Below, one piece after another: positions 43,449 through 50,974 of a stretch of DNA of 64,000 nucleotides (position 1 is its first letter; each line of letters opens with the position of its first letter). Both the position numbers and the translations under genes were made by a program. A model generated the notes under the pieces. The model ran no database searches. It saw only the letters and a program-made list of their open reading frames with translations, and was not told the origin of the DNA. Source of the DNA: Lysinibacillus capsici (lineage in GTDB: Bacteria; Bacillota; Bacilli; Bacillales_A; Planococcaceae); the NCBI RefSeq assembly GCF_003367505.1, contig NZ_PXXX01000012.1:1-64000 (forward strand), in the 5' to 3' direction.

Positions 43449-44045
43449 ATGTCACTCTTACAAACGTTAATTGAACAAGCGAAAAAGCCAAATGGATGGA
43501 TTGGCTCAACGATGCTACAAATTATGAATTTTGCCCATCGTGGTATGAATGCATGGTTCATCAGGCAAGGTGCTATCAATGATGGTGATCGTGTGTTAGA
43601 CATAGGATGTGGTGGTGGGAAAACGCTCCAAATTTTATCCAAATTGAATCCAAATGGTATAATATATGGGATAGATTTTTCCACACAGGCAGTGAAGGAA
43701 TCAATCAAATTGAATAAAGCAAATGTTGCCAGGGGTAGCGTCATTGTGAAAGAGGCAAGCGTTTCAAGCATTCCATACGATGATCAGTTTTTTGATGCGA
43801 TTACAGCCTTTCAAACGCACTATTTTTGGCCATCCTTGGAGCAGGATGTAGAGGAAGTATGGCGGGTTCTGAAAAACGGTGGGAAATTTATTATCATAGC
43901 AGAGCTCTACAAAATGAACTATCATATGAAAGCCTATCAAACTCCTGAGGCAACGAAGCAATTATTAGAACGTATCGGTTTTCAAACCGTGTATGTCACC
44001 GAAAAATCAAGTAAAGGATGGCTTTGCATTACAGCTATTAAGTAA
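43449..44045 (+). CDS. Class I SAM-dependent methyltransferase
   Basis: 198 residues. SAM-binding motif I is VLDIGCGGGKTLQIL, followed by IIYGIDFSTQAVKES with the ribose-binding acidic residue, and later VWRVLKNGGKFIIIAELYK (motif III region). Small-molecule or cofactor methylation is likely; the substrate is unknown. GAGGGGGG precedes the ATG. The tag gene follows after 27 bases, so the two may be co-transcribed. Confidence 0.88.
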   Translation: MSLLQTLIEQAKKPNGWIGSTMLQIMNFAHRGMNAWFIRQGAINDGDRVLDIGCGGGKTLQILSKLNPNGIIYGIDFSTQAVKESIKLNKANVARGSVIVKEASVSSIPYDDQFFDAITAFQTHYFWPSLEQDVEEVWRVLKNGGKFIIIAELYKMNYHMKAYQTPEATKQLLERIGFQTVYVTEKSSKGWLCITAIK

Positions 44046-44072
44046 AGGATACATAAAATGGAGGGTATAAAA

Positions 44073-44648
44073 ATGAAAAGATGTGATTGGGTCAAGCTAG
44101 ATGAGCCTTTGTATGTGGAATACCATGACAAGGAGTGGGGTGTACCGGTCTATGATGACCAGCATTTATTTGAGATGCTTTGCTTGGAGGGGGCACAGGC
44201 TGGCTTGAGCTGGTGGACGATTCTCCAAAAGCGTGAAGGCTATCGTGAGGCATTTGATCAATTCGATGTGGAAAAAATTATCCATTATACAGCAGACAAG
44301 CTAGAGGAATTGCAGCAAGACACACGGATTGTACGCAATAAATTAAAAATAGCTAGCGTGGTGACAAATGCTAAAGCATATCTCCAAATACAGGAAAAGC
44401 ATGGCTCATTCTCAGATTATATTTGGGGCTTTGTAGATCACAAACCAGTTATGAATGAGTGGGCATCCATCAAAGAGGTGCCTGTGACGACAGAAATTAG
44501 TGATGGTATGAGCAAGCAATTGAAGAAAGATGGCTTTAAATTTATCGGTAGTACAATTTGTTATTCTTTTATGCAGGCAGTGGGCATGGTAAACGACCAT
44601 ACAACAGATTGCTGCTGTCGACAAAAGGAGCTAGCGGATGGCAATTGA
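44073..44648 (+). CDS. tag: DNA-3-methyladenine glycosylase I
   Basis: 191-residue Tag enzyme that excises 3-methyladenine from alkylated DNA. Diagnostic parts: RCDWV, YHDKEWGVPVYDD, FEMLCLEGAQAGLSWWTIL, and HTTDCC near the end, which with the early Cys and His supplies the zinc ligands. ATG at 44073 is 7 bases after GGAGGG. The gene overlaps the downstream DUF1963 gene by 11 bases. A second alkylation-repair protein is at 60801-61508. Confidence 0.94.
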   Translation: MKRCDWVKLDEPLYVEYHDKEWGVPVYDDQHLFEMLCLEGAQAGLSWWTILQKREGYREAFDQFDVEKIIHYTADKLEELQQDTRIVRNKLKIASVVTNAKAYLQIQEKHGSFSDYIWGFVDHKPVMNEWASIKEVPVTTEISDGMSKQLKKDGFKFIGSTICYSFMQAVGMVNDHTTDCCCRQKELADGN

Positions 44649-45321
44649 ACAAATTCGGGCTCAACTAGCCACGCAGGCCACGATTTTTCAAACGGGTGGT
44701 ATTCGACCTACACATGATTTATTGGAAAGCTGGATTGGCTATGTGGGCTGGTCCTTACCAGAAGAGCAGCCACCATCTGGCTATCAGCCGCTCGCTACGT
44801 TTTTTCTAAAAGGTCTACCCTATGTACCGATGGCATTACAGCCTTTTCAATTAGTCACAGTTTTTGTCGATGAACGTCTATTTGATCATCTGATGGAGGA
44901 TGATCTTGGTTCTTATTTTGATATTAGAACGTACACCACTTTGGAAGGCTTAGTAAAGCGCGAATGGCAGCATGAACAAATTCGCGCGTTTCCACTCATA
45001 CCACAGCATATCACGAACGACTATCCAACATGGGATGGGGGCGGTATTCCTGCTCAATTGGAGGAAGAGATTTTGACGTTGGAGCATGAAGAGCAGCTCG
45101 ACTATTTTGAGGATATTGTTGAAGACCTCTATCCACTCCATAAAATTGGTGGCTATCCAAGCTTTTGTCAAAGTGGCGTTGATTTCGGTGACGATGCGCC
45201 ATTTGTCCTCCAAATTGCCTCCGATGCAAAAGCACGTTTGAATATTGTGGATCATGGTAATTTTTATTTTTTCTACAATCCAACAATCCAGACTTGGCAC
45301 GTCTATTGTGATTTCTACTAA
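44638..45321 (+). CDS. DUF1963 (YwqG-like) protein
   Basis: 227 residues. The C-terminal HKIGGYPSFCQSGVDFGDD, then FVLQIASD...DHGNFYFFYNP is the typical DUF1963 ending. The family's function is unknown. Start overlaps tag by 11 bases, suggesting coupling; its stop overlaps by 4 bases the stop region of the convergent membrane gene. Confidence 0.82.
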   Translation: MAIEQIRAQLATQATIFQTGGIRPTHDLLESWIGYVGWSLPEEQPPSGYQPLATFFLKGLPYVPMALQPFQLVTVFVDERLFDHLMEDDLGSYFDIRTYTTLEGLVKREWQHEQIRAFPLIPQHITNDYPTWDGGGIPAQLEEEILTLEHEEQLDYFEDIVEDLYPLHKIGGYPSFCQSGVDFGDDAPFVLQIASDAKARLNIVDHGNFYFFYNPTIQTWHVYCDFY

Positions 45322-45623
45322 AGGGATGGCCGCCTGTCTCTTTCATGAATTGTCATCATGATGAACCGGTAAATCAGATATAAGCCAAGGTACGCCCCTG
45401 TAATTAGAAAGACAGGGTTTAAGAACACAGCATGGATCGTTGTCATAAAGACTACATCCTCAAGAATAATGTTCGTTATAGCTGTAGCGGCAATCGTGCT
45501 AAACAGAATAGCAGCAAGGACACCTAGTATGTTGAAAAGAAGGCGAAAGCTAGCCCATTTGTGCTGAAGATATGCCATAAGGCTGGGGATACCAATCGTG
45601 GCAGTCAGCATGACAATTGTCAT
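45318..45623 (-). CDS. Small integral membrane protein, unknown
   Basis: 101 residues with three or four hydrophobic helices (about 1-17, 25-50, 55-80) and a basic end ERDRRPSL. AAAGGATGTGATG precedes the ATG. Converges on the DUF1963 gene with a 4-base overlap and no terminator between. No family recognised. Confidence 0.68.
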   Translation of the reverse strand: MTIVMLTATIGIPSLMAYLQHKWASFRLLFNILGVLAAILFSTIAATAITNIILEDVVFMTTIHAVFLNPVFLITGAYLGLYLIYRFIMMTIHERDRRPSL

Positions 45624-45746
45624 AACATCACATCCTTTCTTTCAGATTGCCCTTGTTCGTTCCTGCATAAACATAGAAAACGATAGGAGGGAAACCGATT
45701 GCGATGGCAAGAAGGAGAGTTAAAAAGCACTAGGAAGGTGAAAAAA

Positions 45747-45899
45747 GTGGAGCATAAAACGGTGGTCAAAAATGGCATTGGCTTTGGTTCGGTTTTAGCG
45801 ATTACGATCTCCTGGAGTGTGCATCACTCCATCATTTGGGCAATCATCCATGGCTGTTTTAGCTGGCTGTATGTTATTTACTACGCCATCATGCGCTAA
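45747..45899 (+). CDS. 50-residue membrane protein, unknown
   Basis: GTG start 7 bases after AGGAAGGTG; the longer frame from 45699 lacks a site. Two short hydrophobic helices rich in Trp and His (VLAITISWSVHHSIIWAII, then CFSWLYVIYYAIM) follow a basic start. Pattern matches the many short Bacillales membrane proteins of unknown function. Confidence 0.55.
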   Translation: MEHKTVVKNGIGFGSVLAITISWSVHHSIIWAIIHGCFSWLYVIYYAIMR

Positions 45900-46057
45900 G
45901 CTTGTAGGTCAGCCTATCAACTAAGATGTTGTTTGAATAAAAATAACATTGGGTACATAAAAACAAAGCGTTCATAATTTTTAATGAGCAAGCATAAATA
46001 ACAAAGTGCTCTTTTCCAAAGTACCAATTGTATGAACGTAGAAGAAAGGTTGATAGA

Positions 46058-46357
46058 ATGACACATCAAGTAACGGCTTTAAGTAATGTTAATGGTAATG
46101 CTACAGGCGTGGAAGGTATATTACAAAATGTAGCATTTATTTTATCGACGTTTACGATTCCTTGTCCGCTCCGCGAATATGTGACAAGGTCTGATATTCG
46201 TAAACCCTTCCAGCGTATGAAGAAAATAAACACAAAACGCCTCATAGAATGTATCCAACGTTTTGAGCCACGAGCTGTCGTAGTAGATGTTGATTATCTT
46301 GGCGATGTGAATAGAGGAAAATTAGAGCCCATTGTCAAAGTCATTGTCAATGAATAG
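46058..46357 (+). CDS. Small protein, weakly like gp25/GPW baseplate proteins
   Basis: 99 residues from ATG after AAAGGTTG. The layout (FILSTFTIPCPLREYVTRSDIRKPF near the middle, then RFEPRAVVVDVDYLG, and a beta strand KLEPIVKVIV) recalls gp25-like lysozyme/baseplate wedge proteins, where an arm of that kind precedes EPR. The resemblance is short and may be chance. No phage genes flank it. It could be a domesticated phage or contractile-system piece. Confidence 0.6.
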   Translation: MTHQVTALSNVNGNATGVEGILQNVAFILSTFTIPCPLREYVTRSDIRKPFQRMKKINTKRLIECIQRFEPRAVVVDVDYLGDVNRGKLEPIVKVIVNE

Positions 46358-46372
46358 CTGAAAAAATATGAA

Positions 46373-46406
46373 TTCTGCCAGGTATGGTTTCACGAACCTG
46401 GCAGAA
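46373..46406. terminator. Terminator hairpin between convergent genes
   Basis: Perfect 11-base stem TTCTGCCAGGT / ACCTGGCAGAA with a 12-base loop. The AAAAAAT upstream of it gives a T-tract on the minus strand, so it fits the coat-like gene best. Confidence 0.75.
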
Positions 46407-46473
46407 GATTAAATGTGCTTATAGTGGTAGGATTATGGTATATGAATTGGTGTCAAGTAGGATAATGGAACAG

Positions 46474-46974
46474 TTACGCGTTTCTAATGGCAATAATTTG
46501 CTGGCAATCAATGATAAGTGGTGTGGCTGCTGCAGCATCTACCTCTAAGAATGTAGCACAGCAAGTTTTAGGATCTAAGCTGATGAATAAAATTCCTGCA
46601 AAGCTACCGCCACCTGCTAAAATAACATCTACCAAAGTGCCAGGAGATAAGCATCTTAATAGATGACAAATACAGCCTTTACACTTGTGATCTTTGGAAT
46701 AATCCTTCTCGTAGTAGTACTCTTCCTCCTCTTTTTTGCAAGAGCAAGAATCCTCCTTATGTTCCCATTTACAATGGTCATCCTTTTCATGACACTTACA
46801 TCGCTGATGCTTCTGTTCCCATTTGCAATGCTCATGCTTGTGTTTGCATTTGCATCCTTCTTGTTTGTGTTCACATTTTTTTTCTAAATGACAATAGCAT
46901 TTTACATATTGTTCACAGCACTTTTCTTTTTTATGATTCCAATTCATATATTGACTATATCTACTATCCTGCAT
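46474..46974 (-). CDS. Cys/His/Lys-rich protein, probable spore coat or exosporium protein
   Basis: 166 residues. The first ~100 are extraordinarily rich in Cys, His, Lys and Glu, with an imperfect repeat (HCKWEQKHQRCKC, HCKWEHKEDSCSC). The last ~65 form a hydrophobic, glycine-rich domain (CICHLLRCLSP, VILAGGGSFAGILFISLDPKTCCATFLEV) ending DCQQIIAIRNA, recalling CotY/CotZ-type coat proteins. Disulfide cross-linking is likely. A possible SigK-type -10 word (CATAGATTA, minus strand, 47033-47041) lies upstream. The coat role is inferred. Confidence 0.65.
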   Translation of the reverse strand: MQDSRYSQYMNWNHKKEKCCEQYVKCYCHLEKKCEHKQEGCKCKHKHEHCKWEQKHQRCKCHEKDDHCKWEHKEDSCSCKKEEEEYYYEKDYSKDHKCKGCICHLLRCLSPGTLVDVILAGGGSFAGILFISLDPKTCCATFLEVDAAAATPLIIDCQQIIAIRNA

Positions 46975-47213
46975 CTTTTAATCTCCCTTTTTGTTAGTTT
47001 TTTAGTAATGGTAGCGCTAACCTTTACATTTCTAATCTATGAAGCCACAAACAAAACTTCTTGGTAATTTGCCCTTTGTACAAAAAGAAAATTATTTTTT
47101 AATAATTAAAAAGAGAGAAATAGCCATACATAGCTGTGAGAATAATAACAATTTCAGGGCAAAAGATTGCTAGACTTCCGCCTGTAAATTTCATGGAGAA
47201 ATGGAGCGAGTGT

Positions 47214-47600
47214 ATGAAAAGTGTCCTGCAAATCTTCTTTTTATTCATGTGCTTACTGGTTGTGATGTCATTGTGGATGGCACAAAGGGAGCCTTTAGCT
47301 ATAGCTCCGAGCACCGAAAGAGCAACTCCCTATGCTGAAGAGCTTGGCGAAAAATTACAAGCTACGAATTTTACAAAACAAGTGTTACAGGCGATACGGT
47401 CGGCAGGCTACTCGCCTGATAGTACAGTTGGTTATCTAATAGACTCTCCAGCGCATCAAGTCATCACTATTCAATTACACGATGGGGAAGAAATTGATGT
47501 AAGTACAGAAAGTGAAATTCAATCGATTATCGATGAGCTAGCTGAAAAGAATAATATGCATCTATTTATGGTTGATGTTCAATTACTAGAGCGTGAATAG
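47214..47600 (+). CDS. Membrane-anchored or secreted protein, unknown
   Basis: 128 residues. ATG at 47214 is 6 bases after GGAGCG. An N-terminal hydrophobic helix (VLQIFFLFMCLLVVMSLWMA) precedes a ~100-residue acidic soluble part ending with a conserved-looking IIDELAEKNNMHLFMVDVQLLERE. Probably exported and anchored. No family recognised. Own terminator follows. Confidence 0.65.
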   Translation: MKSVLQIFFLFMCLLVVMSLWMAQREPLAIAPSTERATPYAEELGEKLQATNFTKQVLQAIRSAGYSPDSTVGYLIDSPAHQVITIQLHDGEEIDVSTESEIQSIIDELAEKNNMHLFMVDVQLLERE

Positions 47601-47608
47601 TAGAGGGG

Positions 47609-47634
47609 AGGCACTGTGATCTGTGCCTTTTTAC
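47609..47634 (+). terminator. Intrinsic terminator
   Basis: Stem AGGCAC / GTGCCT with an 8-base loop and TTTTT, after the exported protein gene. Confidence 0.75.
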
Positions 47635-47676
47635 ATATAAAGGGAATTGTAATATAATGATAAAGAGGTGAGAGAA

Positions 47677-48297
47677 ATGAAAATTTTAATATTAGGCGCG
47701 AGTGGACGTGTCGGCAGCCATTTGGTAGAACTAGCAATAAAGGATCAGCATGAGGTCACCCTATTAGTCCGAAATCCCGATAAATTACCGCACCATCATC
47801 AACAGCTGTGTGTAATGAAAGGGGATGTTTTAAACAAGCAGGATATCGAGCAGGCAATGCATCATGTGGATGTGGTGGTGAGTGCATTAAATACAGATGG
47901 AGGCACTACATTATCGGCTAGCTTACCATTGATTCTTGAAGCGATGACAAAGCAACAGGTGACAAGAATCATTACGATTGGAACAGCAGGGATTCTACAA
48001 AGTCGTGTAACGCCGACTCTTCTTCGTTACCAATCAACGGAATCGAAACGAAAATCGACCTTTGCTGCACAGGAGCACCAACGTGTATTCGAACAGCTAC
48101 AGCAATCTGCAATGGATTGGACAATTGTTTGTCCTACCTATTTACCTGATGGGGCCTGGACAGGAAACTACCGCGTTGAACGTAACTTCTTGCCAGAGGG
48201 AGGTAGCGAAATTTCAGTAGCGGATACAGCAGATTTTGCCTACCAACAAATCTTCAGTGAGGAATTTTTGAAAACACGTGTCGGACTTGCCTACTAG
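47677..48297 (+). CDS. NAD(P)-binding Rossmann protein (NmrA/YwnB-like)
   Basis: 206 residues from ATG behind AGAGGTGAGA. The start KILILGASGRVGSHLVELAI is the Rossmann dinucleotide motif (GASGRVG). The later VVSALNTDGG and MDWTIVCPTYLPDG blocks fit atypical SDRs of the NAD(P)H-binding (PF13460) group. Roles range from oxidoreductase to redox sensor; undecided here. The 58-residue membrane gene follows after 15 bases. Confidence 0.85.
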   Translation: MKILILGASGRVGSHLVELAIKDQHEVTLLVRNPDKLPHHHQQLCVMKGDVLNKQDIEQAMHHVDVVVSALNTDGGTTLSASLPLILEAMTKQQVTRIITIGTAGILQSRVTPTLLRYQSTESKRKSTFAAQEHQRVFEQLQQSAMDWTIVCPTYLPDGAWTGNYRVERNFLPEGGSEISVADTADFAYQQIFSEEFLKTRVGLAY

Positions 48298-48312
48298 AAA
48301 AGGGGAAATATA

Positions 48313-48489
48313 GTGAAATATATTCATGCCATCTTCGGGATGGTAATCATTGTGGTTGGATGTGCCTTTCTCAGTACAACCATAGAGGAGGCGCCTGTTA
48401 GAAATGTGATGCTGAAAGTCTATGGAGCTATCATTGTTTCCATCGGGTTTTTCTACCTCAAAAAAATTGCGAAATTTGGTAAGCAATAA
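48313..48489 (+). CDS. 58-residue two-helix membrane protein
   Basis: GTG start after AAAAGGGGA. Begins MKYIHAIFGMVIIVVGCAF, then a short polar turn (STTIEEAPVRN) and a second helix (YGAIIVSIGFFYL) with a basic end. Likely co-transcribed with the preceding Rossmann protein. Function unknown. Confidence 0.6.
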   Translation: MKYIHAIFGMVIIVVGCAFLSTTIEEAPVRNVMLKVYGAIIVSIGFFYLKKIAKFGKQ

Positions 48490-48612
48490 GCATTTTTACA
48501 CAAGGATAGTCTAAATGGACTTATCCCTTTAACCTTTCTTTATCCTAAATCGTCTAAATGATAGCTATTTTAGTGAAAAAATATACTGTTATTTTCCTTT
48601 TTATAGAAGGTT

Positions 48613-48621
48613 TGCTATACT
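48613..48621 (+). promoter_or_regulatory. Candidate extended -10 promoter
   Basis: TGC-TATACT 35 bases before the ATG of the 51-residue gene; the -35 region is poor. Confidence 0.4.
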
Positions 48622-48655
48622 TTATGTCGAATATATCTATTGAAGAGGTGATTGT

Positions 48656-48811
48656 ATGGACAAGGAGATATCAAATAACTATCAATATCCTAAACACCTA
48701 ACAAGCCTTGATGGAATCGAAACGACAGAATTATATGTCATCAAGATAACAAAGGAACAAGTGGATAGGTTGATTGAGGATATCGATCAAACATTAAAGA
48801 CGTCGACATGA
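48656..48811 (+). CDS. 51-residue soluble protein, unknown
   Basis: Short frame with GAAGAGGTGA before the ATG. The product is polar (MDKEISNNYQYPKHLTS, ELYVIKITKEQVDRLIEDI). The terminator hairpin overlaps its stop codon, a compact arrangement that supports a real gene end. No family recognised. Confidence 0.55.
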   Translation: MDKEISNNYQYPKHLTSLDGIETTELYVIKITKEQVDRLIEDIDQTLKTST

Positions 48812-48822
48812 CGTCTTTTTTC
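48796..48822 (+). terminator. Intrinsic terminator overlapping a stop codon
   Basis: Stem AAAGACGTC / GACGTCTTT with a 5-base loop and T-run, spanning the TGA at 48809. Confidence 0.85.
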
Positions 48823-48833
48823 ATGCCAAAAAA

Positions 48834-48957
48834 GGCCACCTTCCAAGAAAAGTGACCTCAAAACAGGAGAGCTGTGGAAAGGCTAGATTTGCTTTACCCT
48901 ACTATTTGTATGTAAAAGTAATCTTGTTAGCTAGCCATTTGCCTGAAAGATAGATGA
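48834..48957. repeat. Dispersed ~125-base element, copy 1
   Basis: Aligns along its whole length with 51626-51752. Shared blocks include GGCCAC, AGTGACC, CAGGAG, AAGGCTA, GCTTTAC, TGTATGT, AAAGTA, AGCTAG, TGCCTG and GATAGAT. Both copies have a first hairpin of GGCCAC...(A)GTGACC arms with the same C/A mismatch. Non-coding, between convergent small genes. Confidence 0.7.
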
Positions 48958-49008
48958 AATTTACTCGATTTTCTAGCAACTCAGTTCACTATCCATATAT
49001 GTACTACC

Positions 49009-49209
49009 TCAGTTCTTCTGACATGAAAAGGAGTAATTCAAAGCCAAATAATCGCGGATGATAGTAGGCTGTCCGCCATTTTCAAGACATAGCTTACTGG
49101 CAATTTTAATTTCCTTCTGATTATAGTGAGATTGTGCTCCAATCAAAAATATGCCTGACAGTATCAATAATGTACCGATGCCCAACACATATTTTATAAC
49201 CCTTTTCAC
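49009..49209 (-). CDS. Small single-pass protein with Cys-GG-P...Cys tail
   Basis: 66 residues: one transmembrane or signal helix (VLGIGTLLILSGIFLIGA) then a short outside tail with CLENGGQPTII and the terminal NYSFSCQKN. The two cysteines could form a disulfide. The same C-x3-GG-x-P and F-x-C-Q-K arrangement ends the 188-residue protein at 32612-33178. A GAGGTTAG site precedes the ATG. Function unknown. Confidence 0.68.
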   Translation of the reverse strand: MKRVIKYVLGIGTLLILSGIFLIGAQSHYNQKEIKIASKLCLENGGQPTIIRDYLALNYSFSCQKN

Positions 49210-49282
49210 TCATCTAACCTCCATTTCGATACGTTTACCCTATTGTCTAACATATGTTGAAGCATGAAAGCATTATGTTTAA

Positions 49283-49311
49283 TTGACAATTTGTATACAT
49301 TTGTATACAAT
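49283..49311 (+). promoter_or_regulatory. SigA-type promoter of the methyltransferase operon
   Basis: Consensus TTGACA and TACAAT separated by 17 bases. The spacer and -10 lie inside the left arm of the operator. Confidence 0.75.
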
Positions 49312-49344
49312 CAGTTTAAATTAATGTATACAAATGTATACAAA
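49290..49344. promoter_or_regulatory. Four-site TGTATACA palindromic operator
   Basis: Perfect 20-base inverted repeat (49290-49309 and 49325-49344) with a 15-base spacer. Each arm is two tandem TTTGTATACA words (or complement), giving four palindromic TGTATACA octamers at 49292, 49302, 49325 and 49335, steps 10, 23, 10. It covers promoter and leader and touches the ribosome site, so it could act as DNA operator and RNA hairpin. Confidence 0.75.
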
Positions 49345-49359
49345 AGGAGTGTTTTAGAA

Positions 49360-49689
49360 ATGAGAGGATCTGGATTTAGAGAGCATATGAGAGAGGGACA
49401 TCACCGTGGAGGACGCCACAGAGGCATGGAAGGCGCGCCACAGCGAGGAGCAAAAACGTTCCGACGCGGCAAAGCGATTTCATTTTTAGAGATGCTGCAT
49501 GTGAAGCGAGCTACCATTAAACAGCAATTAGAACAGCCAGAATTTCAATCGATTCAGCAAATTTTAGTCGGTGAATTAAAAGCCATCGATCTGGTTATCC
49601 AAGAATTTTGCCAGTTGTTTGATATTCAAGAAAATGAAACCAACGACAGTCTACAAGAGGAAGATAACGCACATGAAACAAATGAATAA
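49360..49689 (+). CDS. Arg/His/Gly-rich small protein, unknown
   Basis: 109 residues from ATG behind AAAAGGAGTG; the longer frame runs back through the promoter and is rejected. Residues 1-36 are rich in Arg, His and Gly (MRGSGFREHMREGHHRGGR). The remainder is helical (AISFLEMLHVKRATIKQQL, IQQILVGELKAIDLVIQEF). The basic start may bind nucleic acid and the rest may dimerise; it could be the regulator acting at the operator upstream, but no known helix-turn-helix is seen. Overlaps the methyltransferase start by 17 bases. Confidence 0.7.
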   Translation: MRGSGFREHMREGHHRGGRHRGMEGAPQRGAKTFRRGKAISFLEMLHVKRATIKQQLEQPEFQSIQQILVGELKAIDLVIQEFCQLFDIQENETNDSLQEEDNAHETNE

Positions 49690-50311
49690 CTATATAGATG
49701 AGGTATTTTATCAGAACGATGCCCTATTAGAGGATGTCCTGTCCTCTATTGCCGAAAATGGTATGCCTGCTATTTCTGTCTCTCGATCATCAGGAAAGCT
49801 GTTGACGATGCTTGTATCGATTACTAGGTCAAAGGCTATTTTAGAAATTGGTGCTCTTGGCGGCTATAGTGGTATTTGTCTGGCGAGAGGAATGGAAGGG
49901 AAAGGCAAACTGACATCCCTAGAGTTAGAGGATAAATATGCACAGCTAGCCGCTAAAAATCTTGCCAAGGCAGGCTTTGCCGAGCAGGTAACGTATATGA
50001 CAGGTCCTGCATTGGATAGCCTTGAAAAGCTTGTGGCAACGGGACAGTGTTTTGATTTTTTCTTCATTGATGCTGATAAGGGTAACTATGAAAATTATTT
50101 AGCCTATTGCATACAGCTAGCAAGCCCTGGTGCATTCATTGTGACAGATAATGTCCTAGCAGGAGGCAGTGTAGCAGACCCTATGGCGACACCCAAGCGC
50201 TATACAGCCATCATGAAAAAGTTCAATGTCACAGTGGCTAATCATCCGCAGCTGGATTCGATTCTTTTACCCATTGGGGATGGTATGACGGTTTCAAAAG
50301 TTATAAAATAA
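49673..50311 (+). CDS. O-methyltransferase (COG4122 family)
   Basis: 212 residues. SAM motif LEIGALGGYSGICLARGM, LTSLELEDKYAQLA, and the metal-binding FFIDADKGNY followed by VTDNVLAGGSV are characteristic of cation-dependent class I O-methyltransferases (caffeoyl-CoA-type; TrmR in Bacillus belongs here). Start ATG at 49673 is behind GAGGAAG and inside the upstream gene, implying coupling. The substrate may be a catechol-like compound or a tRNA base. Confidence 0.88.
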   Translation: MKQMNNYIDEVFYQNDALLEDVLSSIAENGMPAISVSRSSGKLLTMLVSITRSKAILEIGALGGYSGICLARGMEGKGKLTSLELEDKYAQLAAKNLAKAGFAEQVTYMTGPALDSLEKLVATGQCFDFFFIDADKGNYENYLAYCIQLASPGAFIVTDNVLAGGSVADPMATPKRYTAIMKKFNVTVANHPQLDSILLPIGDGMTVSKVIK

Positions 50312-50375
50312 TGCATATCAGAAATTAACTATTAATGGTAAAATATTGTTAGCAAACGATAAGGGAGAGATGCTT

Positions 50376-50933
50376 TTGAAGCAAGCACTAGTGGTCATTG
50401 ATGCACAGCAAGAATTAATCGAGGGAAATCAGGATGAACAAGCCGTCTATCGCAAGGATGAATTGCTTAAAACAATCAATGCCGTTATTCAAAAAGCTAT
50501 TGAGGTAGAGGCACATATTATCTTTGTGCGTGATCAGGATGTAGCGGGTGGAGAAGGGGAAGGCTTTCAGGTACATCAAGCGATCCAAGTACCTACTACC
50601 GCTGTTTATTTTGATAAACTGGCTACAAACGCTTTTTATAGGACGGGATTACTCGATTACTTACAGGCCAATGAGGTAGAGCATTTGGTGATGATGGGCT
50701 GCAAAACCGAGCATTGCGTGGATACAGCAGTTAGAGCAGCAACTATACAGGGCTTTGATGTCACTTTAGTGGGAGATGGCCATTCAACAAATGGTTCCGA
50801 CTACTTATCACCAGAAGATACAGTTGCCCACCATAACGACATCCTGCATGGCCATTACAATGTGGATCATTTCTCACTTGTGCGAAACGCCGATGAAGCA
50901 TTATTTGAACCAACACATCATAGTTATCGCTAA
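50376..50933 (+). CDS. Isochorismatase-family cysteine hydrolase
   Basis: 185 residues. Catalytic Asp in ALVVIDAQQ, and catalytic Cys in MMGCKTEHCVDTAVRAA, the nicotinamidase/isochorismatase pattern. Such enzymes hydrolyse amides or enol ethers; the substrate is unknown. TTG at 50376 is 8 bases after AAGGGAG; the ATG at 50370 is too close to that site. Bidirectional terminator follows. Confidence 0.9.
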   Translation: MKQALVVIDAQQELIEGNQDEQAVYRKDELLKTINAVIQKAIEVEAHIIFVRDQDVAGGEGEGFQVHQAIQVPTTAVYFDKLATNAFYRTGLLDYLQANEVEHLVMMGCKTEHCVDTAVRAATIQGFDVTLVGDGHSTNGSDYLSPEDTVAHHNDILHGHYNVDHFSLVRNADEALFEPTHHSYR

Positions 50934-50937
50934 TTAT

Positions 50938-50974
50938 AAAATGACCAAGAATCTAGGTTCTTGGTCATTTTTAC
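50938..50974. terminator. Bidirectional terminator
   Basis: Stem AAAATGACCAAGAA / TTCTTGGTCATTTT with a 6-base loop, between the hydrolase gene and the convergent small membrane gene. Confidence 0.92.

Noticed and set aside
46663-46887. Hydrophobic plus-strand frame opposite the Cys/His-rich gene
   Set aside because: Antisense of Lys/Glu-rich codons gives Phe/Leu-rich sequence; no ribosome site.
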